Below are positions 10,654 through 19,041 of a DNA stretch of 64,000 nucleotides, in pieces. The notes beneath the pieces are model-generated. The model ran no database searches and had not been told where the DNA came from. It saw nothing but the letters and a program-made list of their open reading frames with translations. A program made the position numbers and the translations under genes. Source of the DNA: Ensifer adhaerens (lineage in GTDB: Bacteria; Pseudomonadota; Alphaproteobacteria; Rhizobiales; Rhizobiaceae); assembly GCF_028993555.1 (NCBI RefSeq), contig NZ_CP118610.1:558001-622000 (forward strand), written 5' to 3'. Position 1 is the stretch's first letter. Each line of letters opens with the position of its first letter.

Positions 10654-11583
10654 CTACCCTCTCATCAGTCTCAAAATGTGCAGACCTGCCGATTCGGCCA
10701 GCCCTTGAAGGTCATAGCCGCCTTCGAGCAGACTGACCATGCGATTGCCGGCGCTGCGGTCGGCGATCTCGTGGAGCCGCCCGGTCGCCCAGTCGAAATC
10801 CTCGGCGACGAGGTTGATCTGCGCCAGCGGATCGCGGTGGTGGGCATCGAAGCCGGCAGAGATGAAGATGAAGTCCGGCCGGAAATTGGTGAGCGCAGAA
10901 AGTACGCGCGAGCGGAATGCCTCGCGGAAATGTTCGCTGCCCATGTTCGGTGAAAGCGGCGCGTTGACGATGTTGCCCTTGATGCCGGTCTCGTCCTTGG
11001 CGCCGGTGCCGGGATAAAGCGGCATCTGGTGCGTCGAGCAGAAGAGTACCGACGGGTCGTCCCAGAAGATGTCCTGCGTGCCGTTGCCGTGGTGCACGTC
11101 CCAATCGACGATCGCGACGCGCTCGGCGCCATGGGCCTTCTGCGCGTAACGGGCGGCGATCGCGACCGTGTTGAACAGGCAGAAACCCATCGCCTTGTTC
11201 TTTTCCGCGTGGTGGCCAGGCGGGCGGGCGGCGACGAAGGCGTTGTCGGTTTCGCCGGAAAAGACTGCATCGACCGCCGCAACTGCGCCGCCGATCCCCG
11301 TCAGTGCAGCTTCAAGGCTCCGTGGGCTCGCATAGGTATCCGCCTCGAAATGGTTGAGGCCTTCCTCCGGAATGGCGCGCCGGACGGCAACCAGGTGCGC
11401 TTCCGGATGGGCAAGCAGGACAAGGTCCTCGCTCGCCTTTTTCGCCTCGATGCGCTTGAGGTCGGCGAAGTTCGGATGTTCGAGCGCAAGGTTCAGCGCC
11501 TTCAGCCGATCCGGCCGTTCGGGATGCCCCTCCGGAACCTCGTGTTCCAGAAAGACCGGATTTTCATAGAGGAACGTGGTCAT
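10654..11583 (-). CDS. Histone deacetylase / acetoin-utilisation family hydrolase
   Basis: Zinc-dependent deacetylase of the arginase-deacetylase fold, 309 residues. Catalytic landmarks are visible: [19 protein letters not shown] (tandem His), [15 protein letters not shown] (zinc Asp and His) and [12 protein letters not shown] (zinc Asp). Bacterial members act on acetylpolyamines, acetoin-related substrates or protein lysines; the substrate here is unknown. It is transcribed just ahead of xseB, an arrangement I recall in several rhizobia without a known functional reason. Confidence 0.92.
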   Translation of the reverse strand: MTTFLYENPVFLEHEVPEGHPERPDRLKALNLALEHPNFADLKRIEAKKASEDLVLLAHPEAHLVAVRRAIPEEGLNHFEADTYASPRSLEAALTGIGGAVAAVDAVFSGETDNAFVAARPPGHHAEKNKAMGFCLFNTVAIAARYAQKAHGAERVAIVDWDVHHGNGTQDIFWDDPSVLFCSTHQMPLYPGTGAKDETGIKGNIVNAPLSPNMGSEHFREAFRSRVLSALTNFRPDFIFISAGFDAHHRDPLAQINLVAEDFDWATGRLHEIADRSAGNRMVSLLEGGYDLQGLAESAGLHILRLMRG

Positions 11584-11645
11584 GCCCGGAACCTAGTGCG
11601 CTCACCCCGCAAGGTCCATGGCGAGGCAGCCGAAAGATCGAATTT

Positions 11646-12617
11646 TCAACAGCGCGGATCGAGAAGCAGCTTGCCGTCGCGGCCGGGATCCGCCTGGTGT
11701 GCAAGCGCCTCATCGAGCCGGCTCAAGGGGTAGATCTCGGCGATACGGCTCGAAAACAGGCCTGACCGTAAGCCTTCGAAACTCTTTGCAAAAGCGGCCT
11801 CGACTGCCGCTCGGCCGGCAGAATGCACCCAACTGCGCAGCCAAAGGAAGGAGAAGCGGATATCCGGCCGCGCCTGGATTGCTCCTTGCGGGACCGGCAC
11901 GCCGCTCAGCGCGCCGTACTGAATGAAGGCGCCGCCGGGTTCGAGCGTGCGAAGGATCAGTTCTCCGGCAAACGGACCGCCGACGGCATCGATGATGGCG
12001 TCCAGACGGAGCTCCGGCAGGCTCCGCTCGTCGCCAAGCACGGCCCGACCGGGAACGTCACGGGTAAGCCGATCGGCGCTTCGCTTGCTGCGAACGATGC
12101 CGATGGCATCGGCGCCTGCACCGGCAAGCAGCTTCATCAGCATGCCGCCGATGGCCGATCCTGCCGCCGTCACGCCGATCCGGCGCCGTTCGAGCGAGCC
12201 GAACTGCTGGCGCAATGCCTCGATCAATTGCAGCGCCGTCAGCGGATTGACGTAGCAGGTCGCCGCATCGGCATCGCCGATGTCGTCGGGCAGGGCGAAA
12301 CACCATTCGGAGGGTCTGATCAGATATTCCTGCCAGAGGCCACTGGCGCCGATCGGGATTACGCGATCGCCTGGCTTTGGCGATTGGACGCCCGCGCCGA
12401 TACGCGTCACGGTGCCGAAGCCCTCAAAGCCCGGCACGAAGGGAAGCGTGGTGCGGGCGCTGTAGGCGCCGGTAACGGGGATGAGATCGGATGGATTGAT
12501 GGCGGCAAGCGACAGCGCCACCTCAACTTCGCCGGGTCCCGGCGCGCGACGTTCCGCATCGACGAGCGCAATCACTTGCCGGGGATCGCCGAACTGGCTA
12601 ACGAGGGTGGAGCGCAT
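11646..12617 (-). CDS. Zinc-type alcohol dehydrogenase-like / quinone oxidoreductase (MDR family)
   Basis: Medium-chain reductase of the quinone-oxidoreductase/enoyl reductase branch, 323 residues from the ATG at 12617. The first part has the GroES-like fold (VALSLAAINPSDLIPVTGAY, FVPGFEGFGTVTRIG). A Rossmann segment follows (GVTAAGSAIGGMLMKLLAGAGADAIGIVRS). No structural or catalytic zinc cysteine set is seen, as is usual for the quinone-oxidoreductase branch. It resembles trans-2-enoyl-CoA/ACP reductase-like MDRs, but the substrate is not known. Its start codon is only 16 bases from that of the divergent thioesterase gene, so the 5' ends need checking. Confidence 0.85.
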   Translation of the reverse strand: MRSTLVSQFGDPRQVIALVDAERRAPGPGEVEVALSLAAINPSDLIPVTGAYSARTTLPFVPGFEGFGTVTRIGAGVQSPKPGDRVIPIGASGLWQEYLIRPSEWCFALPDDIGDADAATCYVNPLTALQLIEALRQQFGSLERRRIGVTAAGSAIGGMLMKLLAGAGADAIGIVRSKRSADRLTRDVPGRAVLGDERSLPELRLDAIIDAVGGPFAGELILRTLEPGGAFIQYGALSGVPVPQGAIQARPDIRFSFLWLRSWVHSAGRAAVEAAFAKSFEGLRSGLFSSRIAEIYPLSRLDEALAHQADPGRDGKLLLDPRC

Positions 12618-12633
12618 CGTCAGGGAGCCTCGC

Positions 12634-13035
12634 ATGGACGGCAGGGAGCTGGAGAACGTCACGGAAATCCGCATTCCGTTTCGCGATATAGACATGCACG
12701 GCCATATGCACAATGCCGCCTACTATGCCCACGCTGAAGCCGCCCTTTCCGGTCTATGGCGACACCGTCCCCATGTGGTGAACGAGCCGAGCTATCTCGT
12801 TCGCCGCTCCGGCTGCGTCTATCATCGCGGCCTGCGCTACGATGAGCCGGCACGTTTCACCGTCAATGTCGCAAAGGTCGGCGGCAGTTCGATCAGCTTT
12901 GCCATCAAGGTCGAGGCCCGCGGTCAGCTCGTTGCCGAGGTTGAGGTTGTCTGGGTGGCGGTCGACCCGCAGCGGCACACGCCATTGCCATTGCCGACCG
13001 CAACACGGGAATGGCTGGCGGCCTACACGGTCTAG
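12634..13035 (+). CDS. Acyl-CoA thioesterase, hot-dog fold (4HBT family)
   Basis: Small thioesterase of 133 residues. The ATG at 12634 has GGGAG six bases upstream. The hot-dog signature is clear: IPFRDIDMHGHMHNAAYYAHAE, with the catalytic Asp of the FxDxD...GHxxN pattern, then the central strand VRRSGCVYHRGLRYDEPARF. Such enzymes release carboxylates from acyl-CoA. It faces away from the MDR gene and towards the thiolase gene, a neighbourhood of acyl-CoA enzymes. The substrate is not predictable. Confidence 0.9.
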   Translation: MDGRELENVTEIRIPFRDIDMHGHMHNAAYYAHAEAALSGLWRHRPHVVNEPSYLVRRSGCVYHRGLRYDEPARFTVNVAKVGGSSISFAIKVEARGQLVAEVEVVWVAVDPQRHTPLPLPTATREWLAAYTV

Positions 13036-13040
13036 CCAAA

Positions 13041-13084
13041 GCAATTGCAGGAAAAGTGCGAAGCGGTTTTCCGTTCGCAATTGC
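13041..13084. repeat. 44-base palindromic intergenic element, copy A
   Basis: Arms GCAATTGC/GCAATTGC flank a 28-base core containing GGAAAAGTGCGAAGCGG and TTTTCC. It lies between convergent genes, 5 bases after the thioesterase stop and 6 bases from the thiolase stop. Copies B (27972) and C (57851) have the same length and core. Confidence 0.9.
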
Positions 13085-13090
13085 GTCTTC

Positions 13091-14272
13091 TCAAACCACG
13101 CGAAACAGCGCGACGATGCCCATGCCGCCGCCGACGCCCATCATTGCCAGGCCCTCGGTGCCGGCAGGCGCCGCCATCATCTGCGAGAAAAGCCGTACAG
13201 TGAGGATCGCGCCAGAGGCGCCATAGGGATGGCCGAGCGCGATGGCGCCGCCGTCCAGATTGACCCGCTCGGGGCCAATTTCCATCTGGTCGAGACTGCC
13301 AAGCACCTGTGAAGCGAAGGCCTCGTTGAACTCGATGAAATTGACCTTGGTCGGGTCGAGCCCGGGCTGCCGCACCTTCAGCTTCTGCATTGCCGGAACA
13401 GGGCCGAGGCCGAGCAACTCTGGGTGCACGCCGGCCGTTGCCGCATCGACGAATTCGAGCGCAAAGGGAACGCCGAGCCGCTGTGCTTCGGCAAGGCTTG
13501 TCACCAGCACCACAGCCGCGCCGTCGTTGATCGGGCAGGCATTGCCGGCCGTCACCGTCCCGCCCTCGACGAAAACCGGCTTCAGTCGCTGCAGCGTTTC
13601 CATCGAGGCGTTGGCTCGCGGGCACTCGTCGCGCGAGACTGGACCTGCCACGGTTTCGATCGCGACGATCTCGCGGGTGAATCGCCCGCCAAGTTCGGCC
13701 TCGACAGCGCGGCGATGGCTTCGAAGTGCAAAGGCGTCTTGGCGCTCGCGGGAAATGCCGCACTCGATCGCGACATTCTCTGCGGCGACCCCCATGTCCG
13801 GATCGCCGATCTCGTCCGGCGCCATGCGGGCGCGCTTCACCGGAGCCAGTTCGCCGCCGCGCTCAAGCGGTGGCCGCAAGCGGATATGCGCCCGGCTGGC
13901 GCTCTCGGTGCCGCCGGCGAGGTAGAAGCGCCCGGCACCGGCTTGGATCATGCGCGCGGCAAGTGTGATCGCTTCCAGCCCCGATCCGCATTGGCGGTCG
14001 ACGGTCACACCCGGCGTTGATACCGGCAATCCGGCCTCAAGTGCTGCGAGCCGCGCCAGGTTGCCGGCGCTGTTTGCGGCGTTCCCGAGAATGACATCAT
14101 CGATCTCGGTCGCCTCAATCCCGACGTCTGCGAGGATTCGGGCCATCAGCGGCGCCGCCAGTTGCGACGGTTCGATATCGCGAAGGGTACCGTTGACCCG
14201 GCCGATCGGCGTTCGGAGCGCCGCGATGAGCACCGGTACGCGCGAAGCGTCAGTCGAGACGTTCAAGGTCAT
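13091..14272 (-). CDS. Thiolase (acetyl-CoA acetyltransferase family) lacking the C-terminal catalytic Cys
   Basis: Thiolase-fold protein of 393 residues. The nucleophile C95 (DRQCGSGLEA), NEAFA and H348 (GHPYGASGA) are present. The second catalytic Cys of the usual CxGGG motif is missing: the sequence reads GVGGGMG with Gly379 (codon GGC at 13136-13138). In classical thiolases this Cys is the acid/base of the condensation step, so activity may be altered or of another kind. The start overlaps the end of the acyl-CoA ligase gene by 23 bases, making it the last gene of the bioMNY operon. It could be a degradative 3-ketoacyl thiolase, an SCP-x-like protein or a catalytically changed relative. 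Confidence 0.88.
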   Translation of the reverse strand: MTLNVSTDASRVPVLIAALRTPIGRVNGTLRDIEPSQLAAPLMARILADVGIEATEIDDVILGNAANSAGNLARLAALEAGLPVSTPGVTVDRQCGSGLEAITLAARMIQAGAGRFYLAGGTESASRAHIRLRPPLERGGELAPVKRARMAPDEIGDPDMGVAAENVAIECGISRERQDAFALRSHRRAVEAELGGRFTREIVAIETVAGPVSRDECPRANASMETLQRLKPVFVEGGTVTAGNACPINDGAAVVLVTSLAEAQRLGVPFALEFVDAATAGVHPELLGLGPVPAMQKLKVRQPGLDPTKVNFIEFNEAFASQVLGSLDQMEIGPERVNLDGGAIALGHPYGASGAILTVRLFSQMMAAPAGTEGLAMMGVGGGMGIVALFRVV

Positions 14273-15755
14273 CGTTGTCGTCCGCGATCCATTGTCTGAG
14301 TGTGCCTGCCGCCACCTTGCCCGAGCGCGTCATCGGCATCTTCCGGCAAAGCCAAATGCGGCGCGGATGTTTGTAGCGGGGCAGGTGGGCGGCAAGATGG
14401 CGTTCGAGCGCTTTCCGGTCAAAAGCGCTGCCTTCCGGTTCGATGACGGCGACGAGCTCGCTGCCGAGATCTGGGTGATCGAGGCCGAGGACGAGTGCGG
14501 CGTGTATGCCGGGATGCGCCGTCAGCGTTGCTTCCACTTCCTGCGGATAGATGTTGTTGCCGCCCGAAAGCACCATGCCGCCGGCCCGGCCGAGGAGGTG
14601 CAGCGTACCGTCCTCTTCGAGAAAGCCGAGATCCCCAACGGTCGTAAGCGAACGAAGGCGGCGGAACCCGGCACCATCGTTCGCTCCGACGTAGCCATCG
14701 GAGACGAGCGCGCTGTCGACGAAGATGGTTCCCGTTTCGCCCGGCGGCATCTCGTGCCCCGTCTCGTTGAGGATGTGAAGCGCGACACCGGGAAAAGCAC
14801 GGCCGACGGCGGTAGCCGACATCGTGTCGCTCTCGGTCGAAACGCTGATGAACCCGAGTTCGGAGGCCCCGTAGTATTCGCTGGTGCGGGCTTCAGGGAA
14901 GGCGAGGGCGGCGCTGGCGCGATCGCTTGGCGTCAGTTTGGCGCCGGCGACCGTGATGCGCGTAACGGATCTCTGTGGTCTGCCTAAAGTCGCAGCACAG
15001 AGCCGCCGCAGCATGGTCGGCACCAGCACCAGTCGCTTCACCGCCTCCCCTTCGATGACGGCAAGGGAATGCGCCGCGTCGAAATGCTTTGCGCCGATGA
15101 ATTCGGCGCCGGCGATGAGGGTTTCGGCCAGCGCATAGAGGGTCAGCCCGTGCGCCAGCGGACCGGGCGCCAAGGTTCTGCTGTTGCGGTCGATCTCGAA
15201 GAAGTCCTGACCGGTTGCAAGGCTCGCTCGCCACGAGCCGCGATCGCGGACGATCGCCTTGGGCGTGCCCGTCGTTCCTGAGGTGAAGACGATCAGGAAC
15301 GGCTCGGAGTCGTCACCGACCGTGAGCGGCGCTTTCTTTGCTCCGTCATCGGTCTCGGCGAACCGCCGCGTCTTGCCGTTTGCCAGTGCTTCGACACCAA
15401 GTCCGTCGCCATCGGCCGTGATGATAAGGTCGGGAGACAGAAGCGCGCGCATGGCCTGTCGGGTCGGGGCCGGTAAATGCGGGTCGATCAGCGCGACGCA
15501 GTGGCCACGGCTGGTGGCGGCGAGGAAGGCGGCGGCAAAGAGCGGATGGTTGCCGATCTCCAGGGAGACCAACCGCCCGCGGTCGCCGAGGACGCTGCGG
15601 GGCTCGCTGTCGGCGGCAAGATCTCCGAGAATGGCCACAAGCTGTCGCCCAAGTCGTGACAGCTCACCGAAAGTGAAAACCCGGCCTTCGATGCGGAAGG
15701 CCGGGGCATGCGGATGTTCGTCCGCGTGGCGATTGATCGCTTCGGCAAAGGGCAT
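14250..15755 (-). CDS. AMP-forming acyl-CoA synthetase / acid-CoA ligase
   Basis: Adenylate-forming enzyme of 501 residues that activates a carboxylic acid to acyl-AMP and then acyl-CoA. Motifs in order: FIVFTSGTTGTPKAIVRDRG (phosphate loop), EYYGASELGF, GRAGGMVLSGGNNIYPQEVE and the C-terminal lysine loop MTRSGKVAAG. I choose ATG 15755, four bases after the bioY stop, rather than the ATG at 15812 inside bioY. It is coupled to bioY upstream and to the thiolase downstream. The acid substrate is unknown; its place in a biotin-uptake operon raises pimelate-like or other dicarboxylic acids as candidates, which is inference only. Confidence 0.88.
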   Translation of the reverse strand: MPFAEAINRHADEHPHAPAFRIEGRVFTFGELSRLGRQLVAILGDLAADSEPRSVLGDRGRLVSLEIGNHPLFAAAFLAATSRGHCVALIDPHLPAPTRQAMRALLSPDLIITADGDGLGVEALANGKTRRFAETDDGAKKAPLTVGDDSEPFLIVFTSGTTGTPKAIVRDRGSWRASLATGQDFFEIDRNSRTLAPGPLAHGLTLYALAETLIAGAEFIGAKHFDAAHSLAVIEGEAVKRLVLVPTMLRRLCAATLGRPQRSVTRITVAGAKLTPSDRASAALAFPEARTSEYYGASELGFISVSTESDTMSATAVGRAFPGVALHILNETGHEMPPGETGTIFVDSALVSDGYVGANDGAGFRRLRSLTTVGDLGFLEEDGTLHLLGRAGGMVLSGGNNIYPQEVEATLTAHPGIHAALVLGLDHPDLGSELVAVIEPEGSAFDRKALERHLAAHLPRYKHPRRIWLCRKMPMTRSGKVAAGTLRQWIADDNDDLERLD

Positions 15756-15759
15756 CGGT

Positions 15760-16323
15760 TCAGGCGCGGGCCGGCAATAGCGGATAACCGGCGTAGACGG
15801 CGCGTGCGGCAAGCGTCGCGATGGCCGCCTTCAGCAGATCGCCCGGGATGAAAACGAGCGAGCCTCCAGCGGCTGCCAGCAGCGGCGTGCCGGTGACGAA
15901 CGAGATCCACGGAACGCCGATTGCGTAAAGCACGACAATGCCGCCGAGGACGGAGGCAAGGAAGAAGCCGACGAACTGACGCGTTTCCGCCTGGCCCTCA
16001 CGCACGGTGCGCTCTGCAATCAGGCCAGTGACGAAAGCGGCGACGACCCAGCCGAGGATGAAGCCACCCGACGGTCCTTGCAGGACGACGAGACCGCCGC
16101 GGCCGCCGGAAAGCACCGGCAGGCCGATCGCAACCAGAAGCAGGAACAGGAGAAAGGCGAGTGCGCCGCGCTTGGCGCCGAGAATGCAGCCGGCGAGCAT
16201 CACACCCATCGACTGGGCTGTGATCGGCACCGGAATGAAGCCAAGTGTGATCGGCGGAATGAGGCCGAGCACGACGACGATCGCAGCGAAAAGGGAGATG
16301 AGGACGAGGTCTCTGGTGTTCAT
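15760..16323 (-). CDS. bioY: Biotin transporter BioY (substrate-binding S component)
   Basis: Integral membrane S component that binds biotin, 187 residues and about six hydrophobic segments (for example DLVLISLFAAIVVVLGLIPP and LAFLLFLLLVAIGLPVL). The family signature AQSMGVMLAGCILGAKRG and GGRGGLVVLQGPSGGFILGW is present. It works with BioM and BioN as an energy-coupling-factor transporter. It begins 36 bases after the bioN stop. No obvious BioR-type operator (TTAT-N2-ATAA palindrome) is seen in that gap or upstream of bioM. Confidence 0.95.
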   Translation of the reverse strand: MNTRDLVLISLFAAIVVVLGLIPPITLGFIPVPITAQSMGVMLAGCILGAKRGALAFLLFLLLVAIGLPVLSGGRGGLVVLQGPSGGFILGWVVAAFVTGLIAERTVREGQAETRQFVGFFLASVLGGIVVLYAIGVPWISFVTGTPLLAAAGGSLVFIPGDLLKAAIATLAARAVYAGYPLLPARA

Positions 16324-16359
16324 GCGAGTTCGGTTCCCTGTGTATTAGTATTCGCAAAT

Positions 16360-16965
16360 TTATTGGCGACGAAATCCGCGCGCGTCAATCGCCGCGGCGA
16401 TCGTATCGGCATCCTTGAGCGTCAGGATGATCAGCGGGCCGATGATCGTCAACGGTCTGACCGGCAGGCCGCGGGCCCGGTGCGCCTCACGGATCGCCTC
16501 GTAGCGCGCAAAGATATCGGGGACGAAGCGCAGCACGAGCCCCAGCGCCAGGCTGACATCCGCCGCTTTCAGCCAGCCCAGCCGTTCGAGCGGAGACAGG
16601 AGGATGGTTATCTCGTCCATGAAGGCGCTGATCGTCGTCGTCGCCGTCACGGCAGCGGCAAACAGCACCAGGGCCATCAGGCGCAATGTCAAAGCTGCCA
16701 CGTCGGAAACGGGAAGCAGGAAAAGGTTCACGGCGGCGAGAAAGAAGATCGTCAGGAAAACGAAGCCGACACGCTTCAACGCCTCCTTCAGGGGAAGCCC
16801 AACGGACAGGTAGAGGGTCGCGGCGACAGCGAAGGCGATTGCCTGGAGGACGAGCGAAGAGCTCAAGAAAAGCACGATGCTCGACGCCACCAGCGCGATC
16901 AGCTTCACTCTCACCGGCAGACGGTGCAGCAGGCTGTTGCCCTCGATGTGCAGGCTCGTCAGCAT
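16360..16965 (-). CDS. bioN: ECF transporter transmembrane (T) component BioN
   Basis: CbiQ/EcfT-type membrane protein, 201 residues, with several hydrophobic helices near the N-terminus and middle. Two coupling-helix motifs of the Ala-Arg-Gly type that contact the ATPase are expected; one is seen in REAHRARGLPVRP near the C-terminus. The start overlaps the end of bioM (ATGCTGA), so translation is coupled. With BioM and BioY it forms a tripartite biotin importer. Confidence 0.93.
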   Translation of the reverse strand: MLTSLHIEGNSLLHRLPVRVKLIALVASSIVLFLSSSLVLQAIAFAVAATLYLSVGLPLKEALKRVGFVFLTIFFLAAVNLFLLPVSDVAALTLRLMALVLFAAAVTATTTISAFMDEITILLSPLERLGWLKAADVSLALGLVLRFVPDIFARYEAIREAHRARGLPVRPLTIIGPLIILTLKDADTIAAAIDARGFRRQ

Positions 16966-17639
16966 TCGGCGATCTCGTGGTAGTGGCGGATCGTGTCTTG
17001 CGGGTTGCCGTCGGCAGCAAGCCGGCCCTCGTGGAAGAGCAGCAGCCGATCGACGTTCTCGATAAGTGCGAGATCGTGGGTGATCACGACCGTGTCTTCG
17101 GGCAAACCATCGATGGTCTCGGCGACGCGCCGCCGGTTCTTGAGGTCGAGCTGGTTGGTAGGCTCGTCCAGGATGAGGATCTTCGGATCGGTGACGACGA
17201 CGCTCGCCATGGCGACCAGTTGCGTCTCGCCGCCGGAAAGCTCGTGCACGCGACGCCTTGCCAGATGTTCGATGCCGAAGCGCGAGAGCGCCGCCTGCAT
17301 GCGGCGATCGATTTCGTCGCGGGGCAGCCCGCGGTTCTTCAAGCCGAAGGCGATGTCTTCGGCGACAATGGGCATGATCAGCTGGTGCTGCGGGTTCTGG
17401 AAGATAAAGCCGGCCTCGGAAAGAACGGCGCGATCATCCTCGACCGTGTTCAGCCCGTTGACCGTGACGCGGCCGGACGAAGGCTTGACGAGACCGTTGA
17501 TCAACCGGGCGAAGGTGGTCTTGCCGGAACCGTTGAGGCCGATGATGCCGATGCGCTTTTCGCTAAGCGTGAGCGTCAGGGGGTGCAATGCCACCCGTTC
17601 GCCGAAGCGGACGGCGCAATCGGTAAAGCGGATGTCCAT
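16959..17639 (-). CDS. bioM: ECF transporter ATPase BioM
   Basis: ABC-type ATPase (A component) of the biotin importer, 226 residues from ATG 17639, which has GAGGGA five bases upstream; 23 codons of open frame before it are not needed. Walker A is GLNGSGKTT, the Q-loop region QNPQHQ, the signature VHELSGGETQLVAMA and Walker B ILILDEPTNQLD, followed by the switch His (VVITHD). It heads the operon bioM-bioN-bioY-ligase-thiolase and is divergent from the AlkZ-like gene. Confidence 0.95.
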   Translation of the reverse strand: MDIRFTDCAVRFGERVALHPLTLTLSEKRIGIIGLNGSGKTTFARLINGLVKPSSGRVTVNGLNTVEDDRAVLSEAGFIFQNPQHQLIMPIVAEDIAFGLKNRGLPRDEIDRRMQAALSRFGIEHLARRRVHELSGGETQLVAMASVVVTDPKILILDEPTNQLDLKNRRRVAETIDGLPEDTVVITHDLALIENVDRLLLFHEGRLAADGNPQDTIRHYHEIAEC

Positions 17640-17768
17640 CCCGTCCCTCGCTGTCCTTGGCCCGCGTTGCTGCGGTGCTCTATAGGCCAAGTCCGACGAC
17701 AAGGGCAATGCGGTCCCCGGATCGATGCGGCATTTGAATTATGGGAATAAAAGCCTATTCTTTTCGCC

Positions 17769-18968
17769 ATGACGATTCGCCTTTCCAACAGCGACGCCCG
17801 TCGCATCTTCCTCGCCAAGCAGGGCCTTTCTGGCGCGCCGAACCGCGCGCTCGGCAAGGAGGGCCTGCTCAAGCTGATCCACGACATCGGTTTCGTGCAA
17901 GTCGACAGCATTGCCACGGTGGAGCGTGCCCATCACCAGATTCTGTTTTCCCGTAACCAGACCTATCGCCGTGAGCATCTGACGGCGCTTCTGGAAGACG
18001 ACCGCGACCTGTTCGAGCACTGGACGCATGACGCCTCGATCATTCCGAGCAGCTTCTTCCGCTACTGGAAGCATCGCTTCAAATGGGAAGGAGAGACGAT
18101 TGTCGAGCGCTGGAAGGCGTGGCGCGGTGAGGGCTTCGAAAAGGGGTGCGACGACACTTATCAGCGTATCGCCGAGGGCGGTCCGGTGCTCGCGCGTGAT
18201 CTCAAGGAGGCGGAACACGAATCCGGAGGCTGGTGGAACTGGCATCCGTCGAAGACGGCGCTTGAAGTGCTGTGGCGGACGGGAAAACTGGCGATCGCTC
18301 GCCGCGAGAATTTCCAGAAGGTCTATGACCTCACCGAAAGAGTGATACCGCAGCACCATCACGAAGGTGATGTCAGTCATCCGGAATTCATCGACTGGGC
18401 CTGTCGCAGCGCGCTTGATCGACTGGGTTTTGCCACCCATGGCGAGATCGCCGCCTTCTGGGATCTGGTGTCTCCCGAGGAGGCCAAGACCTGGGTGGCC
18501 GAACATCGCGACGAACTCGACGAGATCGCAATCGAAGCGATCTATGGCGGTCGACCGCGTCTCGCCTATGCCTTTACCGGATTTCCAGGAATGCTTGGCG
18601 ACATCCCCGAGCCTCCCGGCAGGGTCCGGGTGCTCAGCCCCTTCGACCCGCTGCTGCGCGACCGCAATCGCACCGAGCGGCTGTTCGGCTTCTATTATCG
18701 CATCGAGATCTTCGTGCCCGAGGCCAAGCGCGAATACGGCTACTACGTCTTCCCGCTGATCGAGGGCGACCGGCTGATCGGTCGCATCGACATGAAGGCG
18801 GATCGCAAGCGCGGCAGTCTCGCCGTCCGCAGGCTCTGGCTCGAAAAGGGCGTCCGTGCGTCGGCAGGGCGGCTGGAGCGCATCGATGCCGAGCTTGACC
18901 GTGTCGCCCGCTTTGCCGGCGTCGAGCGAGTGGAGCGTCTCGAAGGCTGGAACTCTTCGCTTACGTGA
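17769..18968 (+). CDS. AlkZ/YcaQ-like DNA glycosylase (winged-helix family)
   Basis: Member of the HTH_42/YcaQ family, 399 residues. Characterised relatives are bacterial glycosylases that remove bulky alkylated bases or unhook interstrand crosslinks. The catalytic QxD-type motif is seen in DIGFVQVDSIATVERAHHQI (Gln and Asp of QVD, about residues 43-45). Tandem winged helices are expected in the first two thirds, and a C-terminal lobe contains LSPFDPLLRDRNRTERLFGF. The ATG at 17769 is the first plausible start after the divergent bioM promoter region. Crosslink repair is inferred from family only. Confidence 0.87.
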   Translation: MTIRLSNSDARRIFLAKQGLSGAPNRALGKEGLLKLIHDIGFVQVDSIATVERAHHQILFSRNQTYRREHLTALLEDDRDLFEHWTHDASIIPSSFFRYWKHRFKWEGETIVERWKAWRGEGFEKGCDDTYQRIAEGGPVLARDLKEAEHESGGWWNWHPSKTALEVLWRTGKLAIARRENFQKVYDLTERVIPQHHHEGDVSHPEFIDWACRSALDRLGFATHGEIAAFWDLVSPEEAKTWVAEHRDELDEIAIEAIYGGRPRLAYAFTGFPGMLGDIPEPPGRVRVLSPFDPLLRDRNRTERLFGFYYRIEIFVPEAKREYGYYVFPLIEGDRLIGRIDMKADRKRGSLAVRRLWLEKGVRASAGRLERIDAELDRVARFAGVERVERLEGWNSSLT

Positions 18969-19041
18969 TATTTTCCTTGGCTTGAACCCGCCGCCTTCCT
19001 AAATGGAGGCCATAGATATCTTGATGCGGGAGCGCACCACC

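Noticed and set aside
16324..17768. BioR operator near bioY or bioM
   Set aside because: I looked for a TTAT-N2-ATAA type palindrome in both gaps and found only AT-rich stretches without symmetry.
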